From Candidatus Treponema caballi (GTDB taxonomy: Bacteria > Spirochaetota > Spirochaetia > Treponematales > Treponemataceae), in assembly GCA_018066285.1 (NCBI GenBank), contig JAGHRS010000008.1:1-64000 (forward strand): DNA of 64,000 bases. The letters run 5' to 3'. The notes under the pieces were generated by a model that worked only from the letters and a program-made list of their open reading frames with translations, was not told the origin of the DNA and ran no database searches. The position numbers and the translations under genes are program-made. This document shows, one piece after another, positions 40,345 through 50,370 of the stretch (positions within the stretch are counted from its first letter, which is position 1; every line of letters begins with the position of its first letter).

Positions 40345-43300
40345 ATGAAAAACCGGGTCCTCTCTGCAGCTTTAAAAAGCACAGCCATAGTCCTCATGCT
40401 GCTTTCAGCATTTGCTATAGCTTTCCCTTTGATGCATCACATCAATGGAAAACTGTATCAGCTGGAAAACTATGCCCTGACCCAATTAAGGACACAAACA
40501 GGTCTTTCAGTCTCTTACGGATCCCTTTCTCCTGCAATCCTTTCAGGCCTTAATCTTAAAGATATAGACATATCTGACGCTGAATCTGATACAATACTCT
40601 TACACATCTCATCCGTCAGGGTAAGTTACAGGCTTATTCCGCTTTTACGCGGAAATATTGAGGATGCTATTGGCTCGGTAACAGTTGACGGTCTTGATTT
40701 TTCTTTCAATGAACAGAAAAACCGTCATGTGCTTGAAAGAATTCTTTCTCTTATTGCAACAGATGAAAACAAACCTGATGATGCAACCTCCAGTGCGGAA
40801 AAGAATGGATTCATCATTCCTTTCCCTTTAAAAATCAAGAACTGTACGTTTATTGTTGATGCACGCGGCATGTCAGGCCGTCTTGCACTTGATTCGATAT
40901 CAGTTAAAAGCAGTTCAACTGCTCCATATACAACAAACATTGAAACAAAAGGAAACCTGTCGTTTATCCCGGATAATACTCTTACACCAATTATTCCAAA
41001 GCTGACGACAGGTCTCAAAATTCAGGCACGTATTACACCGGACCTGAACGGTACTTTTGGACGTTTTGAACTGAAGAATGCTGATGGAGGCAGCTTCTCG
41101 TTCAACGATGTTGAGTTTGTCGCCGGAATGGAAGACAACAGGTTGTCGCTTTCAATGTTCACACCGGACGCTCCGTATGGAGTGGAAGCATGGTGGAATC
41201 TTGAGACAGGAGCAGTACATGCAGAATTCAATGCGACAGATTTTGATCCGTTCACCGTTGTTACCGTAAAAGACAGAAAAAAAATAGCAGAACGGATGAC
41301 CGGAAGTGTCATTGACGGGCGTTTTTCGGTTGACGGAATACTCGATACGGATAAAGAGAATCCAGTTTCAGAACTTGCGTATGATGTAGACGGTTCTGTA
41401 TATCTTCCTCCGGGCATTTATGACGGTGGTCTTGATGTAACTGCTGCTGTCAGGGGAAATCTGGCAAAGGTGAGTGTGGAAGATCTGCAGGTTTCAGCAA
41501 AACAGTTCAGTCTCAATTATTACGGAGATGTTGATATTGCGGATTTAAGCCTGTCCGGCTACCTCAAGCTCGGCCACTATCTGCTTCCTTCTGGAAAGCG
41601 GCTTGAGGGCGAGTTCTATATTGAAGACCTGGAACACGGTTTTTCTGCATTCTCTCCGCAGGTCATGCTTGGAAGTGTGCCGCTCACTGCAGTCCAGCTG
41701 GAATGTGTTTCTGACATGAGTTCGGCCGATTTCACTTTTGAAGCGTATGACTATTCGCATTCCGAAGCGGATGTTCCCGGCTTTATTGCACTTGAAGGAA
41801 GCGTTCTGTATGGAGACGAAAAGTATCTGCAGGCAAGTCTGTCACTGGAGAACGAATTTCTGGACAGCATTCTTCACTATGTGGACAATGCTGTTTACGA
41901 AGGGCAGGGATTTGATTCTTCGCTGTATGAAACGCTGTCTCAGTACATCCTTTCGTGTGATGTATATGGTTCTACAGATTTTGATTCTCTTTCATTCAAT
42001 GTTCCGTATGCTGTTGTTGCAAATACACAGAAAGACGGAGAAATGCTCCTTCTTTCCATGGATGGCAACGAAACGACAGCGCAGATTTCCCAGTTTGAGC
42101 TTCTGTATGGCGGTCAGCAGCTTTCTGCAACAATAAATGCAGATGCAAATGAAGACTATTCTCAGATATTCTTCTCTACAGACTTCCTGTTCAATGAAAT
42201 GCCCTATTCATTCTCAGCCGTATATGATGCAGGAAAAGAACTTGTCATTAACGGCGACTATGATTTTGAACTGCGCTTTGACCTTCGTGTAAAGAATCAG
42301 ATCCTCTGTTCTCTGTATATGGACACAATTCCTGTACGGATAGGGGATTACATCCTTTCAGTTTCTCTTGATTCTGATATTGATTTCATAACTCTTGAAA
42401 AGTTCATGGTAACATTCAACAGGTTTGAGGTAACTGAAAGTTCAGGAAAGATTCATGTAGAGCCACGAGTGGAAATGACAGGTTTCGCAGACAATTACGG
42501 ACTTATGCTTGAAACACTGAATTATGGTGATTCAGTGTCAATTCTGTCTGGTAACGGATCTGTGTCGTGGATTCTGACTGAATCAGCTCTTGATTCAATT
42601 GCTGCAAACATACAGCTTGATAATCCGATTGGTGAAGAAAGCATACTGATCGATCTTTCCTGTTACAATCCGGAAGGAACGCCTTTCAGTAATCGGGATT
42701 TCATTAAAGAACTGTATGTTTCCGGTTCTGTTGATGTTGATTCGTTCTTTATGTCACGCTTCCTCGAGCATCAGCAGCAGGAAGACAGAATATCCCTGCA
42801 TGGAACCGTTCTTGGACAGCTGGAAAATCCGTTTGCATCTCTTGAAATTCCGCAATTAAGTCTGCATATAAACGGCTATCCGCTGACGGCTTCACTTAAT
42901 CTGATGCTCGATGACAAGATGCTGTCAGGAAACGGCATTAACCTTTCGTATGATCTTACTCATATAAACAACTGTGGATTTGATTTTGCGCTGGAAGAAA
43001 AGAATGGAAATGGAAATGGTACCGTCAGTCTGAATATGGATCCGCTTTACAATGCGTCTTCTCCATTCCGTCTGACTCTCGCTCTTGATGAGGATACGGA
43101 TGACACAGAAAACGGTTTTAACCTTGAAAAAGCTTCTTATGAGATTTCTTTATTATTTGAGGATATTACGTCCAATTATGATACAGAAGTCAAAAATTAC
43201 GAAATTTCAATCAGACATGATGAAGGTATGTGGTATCTTTCTGCAGGTACGACGGGCGGTATATCAGGCTATCTTCTTGATTCCGGAGAATTCTATCTTT

Positions 43301-44796
43301 CTGCTCTTGCAGATTTCCCAATTACATTCAATGCGGATGGAAAGATCAGTGAGAATGATCTTGATGTCAGCATAACCGACATCAATGGAAACCTGAATCT
43401 GCTGAAACCAATGTTTGGCGATTCATTCTCAATTGAAGATGGCGCATTCGAAGGAAATCTTCTTGTCGGTGGAAACTTGTCTGACCCTGATTTTGAAGGA
43501 AATCTGACTGTTCATAATATGGTCCTGCTTATTCCGGATTTCATAACAGAGCCTCTGGTTGCACCTGTCTCAATACTTATGGCTGATGGAGACATGTTTA
43601 CCGCGCGTAATGTTGAGTTCTTTACAGAAAATGCAAAAGCTTATGCGAATCTGACCATGCAGATGGACCGATGGGATCTGAATTCAATTACTGTAGATGT
43701 AAAGACTGCGGAAAACACTCATGTGCCGGCAAAACTGAATATTTCCTATGCAGATTGTACAGCAGAAGCAGATGTAAATCTTACAGTCAACATGACTGGA
43801 GATGACATGTCAGTTACTGGTGGCATAAGCTTGTATGATACGGTTGTTGAACTGCATACAGGTGGCGCTGCAGAAACACAGGAAGACGCTGAGTCGTATG
43901 GACGAATGTTTATTGATATCAGCCTGAATATGAATCAGAAAGCGGAGTTGTATTATCCGGATAAGAAAAATCCGCTCATCCGCGGACTCGTAACGACGCA
44001 AGAACCGGTAAGGCTGGTCATGGATTCAGATACTGCCGATATCAATGTGTCTGGTACGCTTGTACTGCGTGGAGGAGAAATCCTTTACCTGAACAGAAAC
44101 TTCTATTTGAGGGAAGGTACGCTTGAACTGAACGAATCGGGAAGCGATTTTGACCCACGCATATCGTTCCGTGCAGAATTGAGGGAACGTGATGCTGAAG
44201 GTGAGCTGGTTAAAATCAGCCTTTCAGCAGACAGACAGAAGCTGAGTGAGCTTTCTCCTGTCCTAAGCTCAGACCCGGCTAAGACAGAAGATGAAATCCG
44301 TATGCTTCTTGGTGCCGCGCTTGTTGCTGAATCAGGCTCAACGCCAGGAGAACTGCTCGCAAACGTAGCTGCAAGCGGCTTCGATTTCCTGCTGCAGAAC
44401 AGCCTTTTCAGGCAGGTTGAAAACCGATTGCGTGATTTATTCAATTTTGATATATTTTCATTTAGAACTCCCTTTATTCAGCAGGCGCTTTTGTCGGCAA
44501 TGAATAATTCAGAAGAACAGGCGAGCCTTGGTAACTATTTTGACAACACAACTGTTTATATAGGTAAATACATAGGTAATACCATTTACCTTGATGCATT
44601 GTTCCGTTTCGTGTATCAGGAAAACAGTAGTGAAGGAAATATCTACCGCAGACTTGCATTCCAGCCTGAAGTGGGTCTTGAACTTCCGTCACCGTTTGCC
44701 ACCATACGATGGAGCATTGCGCCGGATATAACATCAGCAAAAAATTTGTGGGTTCCCTATACCTCAATTAGTTTGTCCTGGAGTTTTAAGTTTTAG
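40345..44796 (+). CDS. tamB: TamB-like translocation and assembly module / intermembrane lipid-transfer protein
   Basis: A 1483-residue protein with an N-terminal membrane anchor (VLMLLSAFAIAFPLMHHI) and a very long repetitive beta-rich periplasmic region. The C-terminal 350 residues are the TamB domain (DUF490): INVSGTLVLRGGEILYLNRN followed by FYLREGTLELN, then SLSADRQKLSELSPVLSSDP and EIRMLLGAALVAESGS. TamB-like proteins form long grooves spanning the periplasm that move phospholipids, and with a BamA-family partner help outer-membrane protein assembly. The bamA gene begins 18 bases after its stop, so the pair is an operon. Divergent from tmk; no clear ribosome site. Confidence 0.9.
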   Translation: MKNRVLSAALKSTAIVLMLLSAFAIAFPLMHHINGKLYQLENYALTQLRTQTGLSVSYGSLSPAILSGLNLKDIDISDAESDTILLHISSVRVSYRLIPLLRGNIEDAIGSVTVDGLDFSFNEQKNRHVLERILSLIATDENKPDDATSSAEKNGFIIPFPLKIKNCTFIVDARGMSGRLALDSISVKSSSTAPYTTNIETKGNLSFIPDNTLTPIIPKLTTGLKIQARITPDLNGTFGRFELKNADGGSFSFNDVEFVAGMEDNRLSLSMFTPDAPYGVEAWWNLETGAVHAEFNATDFDPFTVVTVKDRKKIAERMTGSVIDGRFSVDGILDTDKENPVSELAYDVDGSVYLPPGIYDGGLDVTAAVRGNLAKVSVEDLQVSAKQFSLNYYGDVDIADLSLSGYLKLGHYLLPSGKRLEGEFYIEDLEHGFSAFSPQVMLGSVPLTAVQLECVSDMSSADFTFEAYDYSHSEADVPGFIALEGSVLYGDEKYLQASLSLENEFLDSILHYVDNAVYEGQGFDSSLYETLSQYILSCDVYGSTDFDSLSFNVPYAVVANTQKDGEMLLLSMDGNETTAQISQFELLYGGQQLSATINADANEDYSQIFFSTDFLFNEMPYSFSAVYDAGKELVINGDYDFELRFDLRVKNQILCSLYMDTIPVRIGDYILSVSLDSDIDFITLEKFMVTFNRFEVTESSGKIHVEPRVEMTGFADNYGLMLETLNYGDSVSILSGNGSVSWILTESALDSIAANIQLDNPIGEESILIDLSCYNPEGTPFSNRDFIKELYVSGSVDVDSFFMSRFLEHQQQEDRISLHGTVLGQLENPFASLEIPQLSLHINGYPLTASLNLMLDDKMLSGNGINLSYDLTHINNCGFDFALEEKNGNGNGTVSLNMDPLYNASSPFRLTLALDEDTDDTENGFNLEKASYEISLLFEDITSNYDTEVKNYEISIRHDEGMWYLSAGTTGGISGYLLDSGEFYLSALADFPITFNADGKISENDLDVSITDINGNLNLLKPMFGDSFSIEDGAFEGNLLVGGNLSDPDFEGNLTVHNMVLLIPDFITEPLVAPVSILMADGDMFTARNVEFFTENAKAYANLTMQMDRWDLNSITVDVKTAENTHVPAKLNISYADCTAEADVNLTVNMTGDDMSVTGGISLYDTVVELHTGGAAETQEDAESYGRMFIDISLNMNQKAELYYPDKKNPLIRGLVTTQEPVRLVMDSDTADINVSGTLVLRGGEILYLNRNFYLREGTLELNESGSDFDPRISFRAELRERDAEGELVKISLSADRQKLSELSPVLSSDPAKTEDEIRMLLGAALVAESGSTPGELLANVAASGFDFLLQNSLFRQVENRLRDLFNFDIFSFRTPFIQQALLSAMNNSEEQASLGNYFDNTTVYIGKYIGNTIYLDALFRFVYQENSSEGNIYRRLAFQPEVGLELPSPFATIRWSIAPDITSAKNLWVPYTSISLSWSFKF

Positions 44797-44814
44797 TTCA
44801 AAAGGGGATTAAAA

Positions 44815-47208
44815 ATGCATCTGAAAAAGGTTATTGCAACTGCAGTATGTCTTTTATGTTTTGGGTTTGCACTGTTTGCACAGTCTGATGGCTGGTACTA
44901 CGGGAAACCGATTAAGTTTATTTCTTTTAAAGGTCTGTCCGCAATAAATTCAACAGATATCGTGCCATATACTGATCAGTATCTTGATAAAACTTTCGAT
45001 GATGAACTGTATCTTGATATCCTTAATACCGTATACTCGCTTGAGTATTTTGAAGATATTTCAGCGGAAGTTAAACCTGCAGATGCAGACGGTCTTACAC
45101 TGAATCTTGAATTCACCGTTGTTGAATACCCTGTAATAAAGGATATCAAGTTTGTCGGTAATGCAAGACTGCATAATTCAGAATTGAAAAAAGCCCTTTC
45201 CATTGAAAAGGGTGATGTATTTATAGAAAGAAAAGTATCTGTCAATGAGCGTAAGCTCAGAGACCTGTATCTTGAAAAGGGATATACAGAAGTCCGTGTA
45301 ACATCCTCCATTGAGGAAACAGAGCAGGGAATTGAGATTTCTTTTGAAATAAATGAAGGAAGTATGAGCATCATCAACCTCATCCAGTTTGAGGGTAATG
45401 TTGTGTTCGCTTCAAAGACACTCAAAAAGCAGTGTTCATTAAAAGAAGCCTCTCTTTTCCAGAAGGGAGCATTCAAGGAATCAGTCCTTGAACTGGACAG
45501 ACAGACTCTGCTTCTGTATTACCAGAACAGAGGTTATGTTGATGCAGAAATCACCGACATCAGACGTGAAACAACATTCAATGCTGAAAAGAATCAGAAT
45601 GAGCTGACCATTACATTTGTGATAGAAGAAGGTGATCAGTATCATTTTGCCGGAATATCTTTTGAAGGAAACAGGATTTTTGAAACAGAAAAGCTTGCTT
45701 CTCTTATAACTCTGAAAAAGGGAGATATCTTCAACAAAACAAAATTTGATGAAGGTATCGAAGCAGTATTCAATCTGTATCTGGAAAACGGATACATTTC
45801 AAATGGATTTGATTATACCTACGATAAGGATGTAGATAATAACGAGATTTCATGTGCCGTAACCATTGTTGAAAAAGATCGTGGTCATCTGGAATCTATA
45901 ACAATAAAAGGAAATACTAAGACAAAAGAGTATGTAATCCGCAGAGAACTCGGTCTTGAAACAGGTGATATCTATTCAAAGACAGAAATTCAGAATGGAT
46001 TGCGTAATCTTTACAATACACAATTCTTCTCTGCAATAGAGCCTGATTTCACTCAGGGTTCTGAAATGAACCTGATTGATATGACACTTAATGTAAAAGA
46101 AGCCCAGACTGCAGAAATAGGTTTTGGTGTAACATTCTCCGGTATTGAAAATGTTAACACTATTCCAATGTCCGCAAAAATTGATCTCAGTGATTCAAAC
46201 TTCAAGGGTTATGGTAAGACAGTATCAACAAAACTGACCGTTTCCTCAATTGAACAGTCTCTTTCTCTGGGATTTGATGACAACTGGTTCCTTGATAAGC
46301 CACTCAGCCTTTCTTTGAGTGTTTATGCAAGTAATGCTACAAAGAACTGCCTTCAGCTTATGCATCTTACATCTGGTCCTGATATAAGCCACTATTATAT
46401 GGATTACAATGAATTCAAACTTGGTGCATCAGCTGGAATAGGAAAGCGGTGGAATCCTAATTTCGCAATTGTTACCCTTACTGGTGGAGTTTCAACAGAT
46501 TTCATACGTAATTCTTATGATCCTGATTTATATACTCCGGTCGATGCCTCTATCAGCATGAACCTCAATAAGTGGGGTGTAAAAAACAGCCTGTGGACAA
46601 GTTTCTCAATGGATGACCGTGATGTATACTATGATCCTTCAAAGGGATGGTTTGCAAGCGAGAAGATTTCTGTTGTAGGATTGCTTCCGAATCTTGAAAA
46701 TGAGTACTACATTCAGTCAGATACAAAGGCTGAATTCTATCATACCCTTATAAATCATCAGTTCTCAGAAGATTTTAAGCTTAATCTTGTTCTTGCAGGA
46801 TATACAGGATTGTCATTCCTGACTGAAACAACAAAATCTCCAATCGGAAATCAGAATCTTCTCTATGTAGACGGAATGTTTAATGGAAGAGGATGGACTG
46901 ATCTGTTTAATGAACGCGGTAAAGCAATGTGGTCTACGACTGCAGAAATCCGCTGGCCACTTGTTCCTGGAATCTTTGCAGTTGATTTCTTTGCTGATGC
47001 TGTTGCTGTAAAACCAAGCGTCAAAGATATTTTCACGAATCTGAAACTTGAAGATTTCTACTTCAGTTATGGCCCGGGATTGCGTTTCTCAATACCACAG
47101 TTCCCTCTGCGTCTGCTTCTTGCAAATACATTCCAGATTGTAGACAACAAAGTGGAGTATACAAATCAGTGGTCATTTACCCTGTCATTTAATCTGCCAA
47201 ACCGTTAA
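44815..47208 (+). CDS. bamA: Outer membrane protein assembly factor BamA
   Basis: A 797-residue Omp85 protein. A signal peptide (1-22, ending ALFAQ) is followed by five POTRA repeats (about 28-425), each with the pattern seen in ISFEGNRIFETEKLASLITL and LESITIKGNTKTKEYVIRRE. A C-terminal beta-barrel fills 430-797, with GYGKTVSTKLTVSSIEQSL, FMDDRDVYYDPSKGWFASE-type strands and a lid-like VDGMFNGRGWTDLFNERGK. BamA folds beta-barrel proteins into the outer membrane. The gene sits between tamB and skp, a common arrangement. The barrel strands end in a phenylalanine pattern (WSFTLSFNL), the usual C-terminal signal of outer-membrane proteins. Confidence 0.95.
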   Translation: MHLKKVIATAVCLLCFGFALFAQSDGWYYGKPIKFISFKGLSAINSTDIVPYTDQYLDKTFDDELYLDILNTVYSLEYFEDISAEVKPADADGLTLNLEFTVVEYPVIKDIKFVGNARLHNSELKKALSIEKGDVFIERKVSVNERKLRDLYLEKGYTEVRVTSSIEETEQGIEISFEINEGSMSIINLIQFEGNVVFASKTLKKQCSLKEASLFQKGAFKESVLELDRQTLLLYYQNRGYVDAEITDIRRETTFNAEKNQNELTITFVIEEGDQYHFAGISFEGNRIFETEKLASLITLKKGDIFNKTKFDEGIEAVFNLYLENGYISNGFDYTYDKDVDNNEISCAVTIVEKDRGHLESITIKGNTKTKEYVIRRELGLETGDIYSKTEIQNGLRNLYNTQFFSAIEPDFTQGSEMNLIDMTLNVKEAQTAEIGFGVTFSGIENVNTIPMSAKIDLSDSNFKGYGKTVSTKLTVSSIEQSLSLGFDDNWFLDKPLSLSLSVYASNATKNCLQLMHLTSGPDISHYYMDYNEFKLGASAGIGKRWNPNFAIVTLTGGVSTDFIRNSYDPDLYTPVDASISMNLNKWGVKNSLWTSFSMDDRDVYYDPSKGWFASEKISVVGLLPNLENEYYIQSDTKAEFYHTLINHQFSEDFKLNLVLAGYTGLSFLTETTKSPIGNQNLLYVDGMFNGRGWTDLFNERGKAMWSTTAEIRWPLVPGIFAVDFFADAVAVKPSVKDIFTNLKLEDFYFSYGPGLRFSIPQFPLRLLLANTFQIVDNKVEYTNQWSFTLSFNLPNR

Positions 47209-47220
47209 GGAAGTGTTGAT

Positions 47221-47742
47221 ATGAAAAAGATAACAGTCATTTTATTACTGACCTTCATTATGCTGGTTCCTGTAGTTGCACAGGCTCAGCTTACAAAGTT
47301 CGGAGTAATAGATACATCACGTGTTTATAATGCTTATTTCAGAAATTCTACAGGATCAAGAAATTACGAGCAGAAAAAAGCTGATTTCCAGGCCGAAGTT
47401 GACCGCATGACAGAAGAGCTTAAAGCATTGCAGACTCAGAAACTGGAGCTTGAGGCAGCTGGAGATGAAGACGGCGCACATTCTCTTGAAACAACCATTA
47501 ATACAAGAACGGCCGCGCTGACACAGTATACAAAGACAAAGAATATTGAACTTGAAAACCTGAAGAGCAATCTTGCGTCATCAGACGAGTTTTACAACAA
47601 TTTGTACTCAGTCATTGAAAAGATTGCAGAATCAAATGGATTAAGCCTTATCCTGAGTTTACAGCAGGCAAACGCCGTCATATGGTACAGTGAATCTGTA
47701 GACATAACGCAACAGGTAATTGACGCACTCGGTTCAATGTAA
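47221..47742 (+). CDS. skp: Periplasmic chaperone Skp/OmpH
   Basis: A 173-residue OmpH/Skp-family chaperone for outer-membrane proteins. A signal peptide covers residues 1-22 (VILLLTFIMLVPVVAQA). The mature start LTKFGVIDTSRVYNAYF is the family signature strand. A long amphipathic coiled coil follows (about 55-120, FQAEVDRMTEELKALQTQKL), then a C-terminal part including IAESNGLSLILSLQQANAVI. It lies 12 bases after bamA, and its TAA overlaps the mutS ATG by one base. Confidence 0.92.
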   Translation: MKKITVILLLTFIMLVPVVAQAQLTKFGVIDTSRVYNAYFRNSTGSRNYEQKKADFQAEVDRMTEELKALQTQKLELEAAGDEDGAHSLETTINTRTAALTQYTKTKNIELENLKSNLASSDEFYNNLYSVIEKIAESNGLSLILSLQQANAVIWYSESVDITQQVIDALGSM

Positions 47743-50330
47743 TGGCAGAAACTACGCCGCTGATGGAGCAATACGCGGCAATAAAAAGTCAGTATAAAAA
47801 CGAAGTTCTGTTTTTCCGCCTCGGTGATTTCTATGAAATGTTCAATGAAGATGCGGTTGAGGTATCGCGTCTTCTGAACCTTACGCTGACACACAGGGCG
47901 CAGCAGCCTATGTGCGGCATCCCGTATCATGCTGCAAAAATCTACATTGCACGCCTCTTGCGCCTTGGTAAGAAAATCGCAATCTGTGAGCAGCTTTCAC
48001 TGAATGCTCCCGGTAAGGGACTTGCGGAACGTAAGGTTATTGAAGTCATAACTCCGGGAAATGCTGTTGAAGATGAATATCTAGAGCAGACATCAAACAA
48101 CTGGCTCGCAAGTCTCTGTGTTTCTCCCGTAAAAAAAGACACTGTTTCCTTTTCTTACATAGACATTTCCACAGGTGCGTTCTTCTGCGCCAGCTTTCCA
48201 AAAGCGGATATGGCGGAAGAGTTTTCAAAGCATCTGGGCCGCGTGTCTCCTTCCGAGCTGATAATCGCATCGTCTCTTGAAAGCGATTCCGCGGTCCGCC
48301 TTGTTCTGGAACAGTTCCCTAATATGGCTGTTTCCTGGGAGCAGGACTGGCATTTTTCACAGGAACTTGGCTACAAGCGCCTGACAGACCAGTTTGCAAT
48401 GACGAGCCTTGCGCCGTTCTCACTGACAGATAAGTCTCCTGAAATTGCAGCCGCGGGCTATCTGCTTGAATATGTGTCAAAGACAGCGAATACCATGCAT
48501 CCAGAAAGCGGACTGCCCCAGGTCACCAACCTGACCGTTGTTTCGGATGAGCAGTATGTCCTTATTGATGATGCAAGCCGCCGCAGCCTTGAGATTGTGA
48601 CAAATCTTCGTGATGGAACAAGTCAGTATTCGCTGCTTGAAACGCTGCTCTACACAGTGACCGCAATGGGAAGCCGTCTTTTGAAAACGCGGCTTTTGTA
48701 TCCGCTCAGAGATGTTGCAGCCATTAAAGCGCGTCAGGACCGCATCGAACTTTTCTATAACGACCGCCGTTCCCTTACTGATGTGCGGAACGAACTTTCA
48801 CGCATCCTTGATGTTGAACGTCTTGCAAGCCGCATTGCCATGGAACGTGCCCATGCGAAAGACCTTGTCGCGTTGAAGACCAGCCTTACAGGCCTTGTTC
48901 AGGTCCGTGACTGCATTTCAAAGCTGGGGCTCGTAAACGGTATTGAGCTTGATACGGCAAAAGCCATCATTTCCGACATTCAGAACGCCATTCTTGATGA
49001 TCCTTCGACGAGCCTGACAGAAGGCGGCATCATACGTGAAGGCTGGTCAGAGGAACTGGACAATCTCCGTGACCTTCAGCGGAACTTCAACAAATATCTT
49101 GACGAATATCTCGCAGAAGAAAAAGCAAAAACAGGCATATCAAACCTGCGTATCAGATATAACAGAAACCTTGGTTACTACATGGAAGTAAGCAAGGGAA
49201 AACTTGATGCCGTTCCCGAGCATTTCATACTTCGCCGCGCTCTGGTAAACGGTGACCGCTACACAAGCGCACGTCTTCAGGAACTTGAGCAGGAGCTGGT
49301 GAGCGCTAACGAAAACATCATCGAGACTGAAAAACGCCTTTTCCTTGAACTCCGCACAAAAATAGGCGGCTGCGTCAGGTATCTTCTGAAAGCGGCTGCT
49401 GAAATTGCAGAGCTGGACGTTACTGCGGCTCTTGCGCACGCAGCCCATCTGCATGGATGGACGCGCCCTGATGTTGACGACAGTTCTGCGCTTGAAATAG
49501 AGGCGGGCAGGCATCCTGTCGTTGAATTCCACATGGAAGAAGGAACGTTTGTCCCTAATGAAGCGGATCTCACGGATAAGCGGTTTGCGCTTGTCACCGG
49601 CCCGAACATGGCTGGAAAAAGCACGTACCTCAGACAGAATGCGCTCATTGTGCTTCTCGCGCAGACGGGTTCGTATGTTCCGGCAAAAAAAGCCCATATC
49701 GGCGTCGTAGACCGCATTTTCTGCCGTGTAGGAGCTTCGGATAACCTTGCGCGCGGTGAGTCTACGTTCCTTGTCGAAATGACAGAAACGGCACGTATCC
49801 TGCGTTCTGCAACAGAAAAGAGCCTTGTCATCATGGATGAGGTAGGTCGTGGAACTTCAACGGAAGACGGTCTTGCAATCGCATGGGCTGTCTCAGAGCA
49901 TCTTCTTAATGTCATAAAGGCAAAGACATTCTTTGCGACTCATTATCATGAACTGACACGCATGGTTCATCCACTGTTACAGCAGCTCTGTCTTGAAGTC
50001 CTTGAAAATGACGGGAACATCGTCTTCTTAAAGCATATAAAACAGGGCGCTGTCGAAAACTCATACGGCATTCATGTAGCGAAACTTGCGGGCGTTCCAT
50101 CAGCTGTCATCCAGCGCGCCGAGCAGGTGCTTTCAGGATTTGGTGATTCATCTGAGCACAATGTACCGACAGAAACTCAGACTCCGGCGCAGAAACCGCG
50201 TGAGGCGGGCCTTTTCTCAGACGAAGAACTTATCCTTGACGAAATCCTCTCTCTTGAGCCCGATGACATGACGCCGCTTCAGGCACTGCAGGCAGTCGCC
50301 CGCTGGAAAAAAGCGCTTTCCGGCAGATGA
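47742..50330 (+). CDS. mutS: DNA mismatch repair protein MutS
   Basis: An 862-residue MutS. The mismatch-binding domain at the N-terminus has the Phe-x-Glu motif in FFRLGDFYEMFNEDA. The lever and clamp lie between about 250 and 570. The ATPase domain contains Walker A (TGPNMAGKSTYLRQ), the ARGESTFLVEMTE signature, Walker B (LVIMDEVGRGTSTEDG) and FFATHYHELTRM. It binds mismatches as a dimer and recruits MutL. The C-terminus lacks a long tail. It is unusual to find it translationally coupled to skp (TAATG). No mutL in this window. Confidence 0.97.
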   Translation: MAETTPLMEQYAAIKSQYKNEVLFFRLGDFYEMFNEDAVEVSRLLNLTLTHRAQQPMCGIPYHAAKIYIARLLRLGKKIAICEQLSLNAPGKGLAERKVIEVITPGNAVEDEYLEQTSNNWLASLCVSPVKKDTVSFSYIDISTGAFFCASFPKADMAEEFSKHLGRVSPSELIIASSLESDSAVRLVLEQFPNMAVSWEQDWHFSQELGYKRLTDQFAMTSLAPFSLTDKSPEIAAAGYLLEYVSKTANTMHPESGLPQVTNLTVVSDEQYVLIDDASRRSLEIVTNLRDGTSQYSLLETLLYTVTAMGSRLLKTRLLYPLRDVAAIKARQDRIELFYNDRRSLTDVRNELSRILDVERLASRIAMERAHAKDLVALKTSLTGLVQVRDCISKLGLVNGIELDTAKAIISDIQNAILDDPSTSLTEGGIIREGWSEELDNLRDLQRNFNKYLDEYLAEEKAKTGISNLRIRYNRNLGYYMEVSKGKLDAVPEHFILRRALVNGDRYTSARLQELEQELVSANENIIETEKRLFLELRTKIGGCVRYLLKAAAEIAELDVTAALAHAAHLHGWTRPDVDDSSALEIEAGRHPVVEFHMEEGTFVPNEADLTDKRFALVTGPNMAGKSTYLRQNALIVLLAQTGSYVPAKKAHIGVVDRIFCRVGASDNLARGESTFLVEMTETARILRSATEKSLVIMDEVGRGTSTEDGLAIAWAVSEHLLNVIKAKTFFATHYHELTRMVHPLLQQLCLEVLENDGNIVFLKHIKQGAVENSYGIHVAKLAGVPSAVIQRAEQVLSGFGDSSEHNVPTETQTPAQKPREAGLFSDEELILDEILSLEPDDMTPLQALQAVARWKKALSGR

Positions 50331-50370
50331 TTTTTTGAAAAAAGTGCCCACCGGCAACCTAATATAAAGC

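Noticed and set aside
49277..49915. 212-codon minus-strand open frame inside mutS
   Set aside because: It is the antisense shadow of the conserved MutS ATPase domain, with Ser/Arg-rich composition typical of such shadows.
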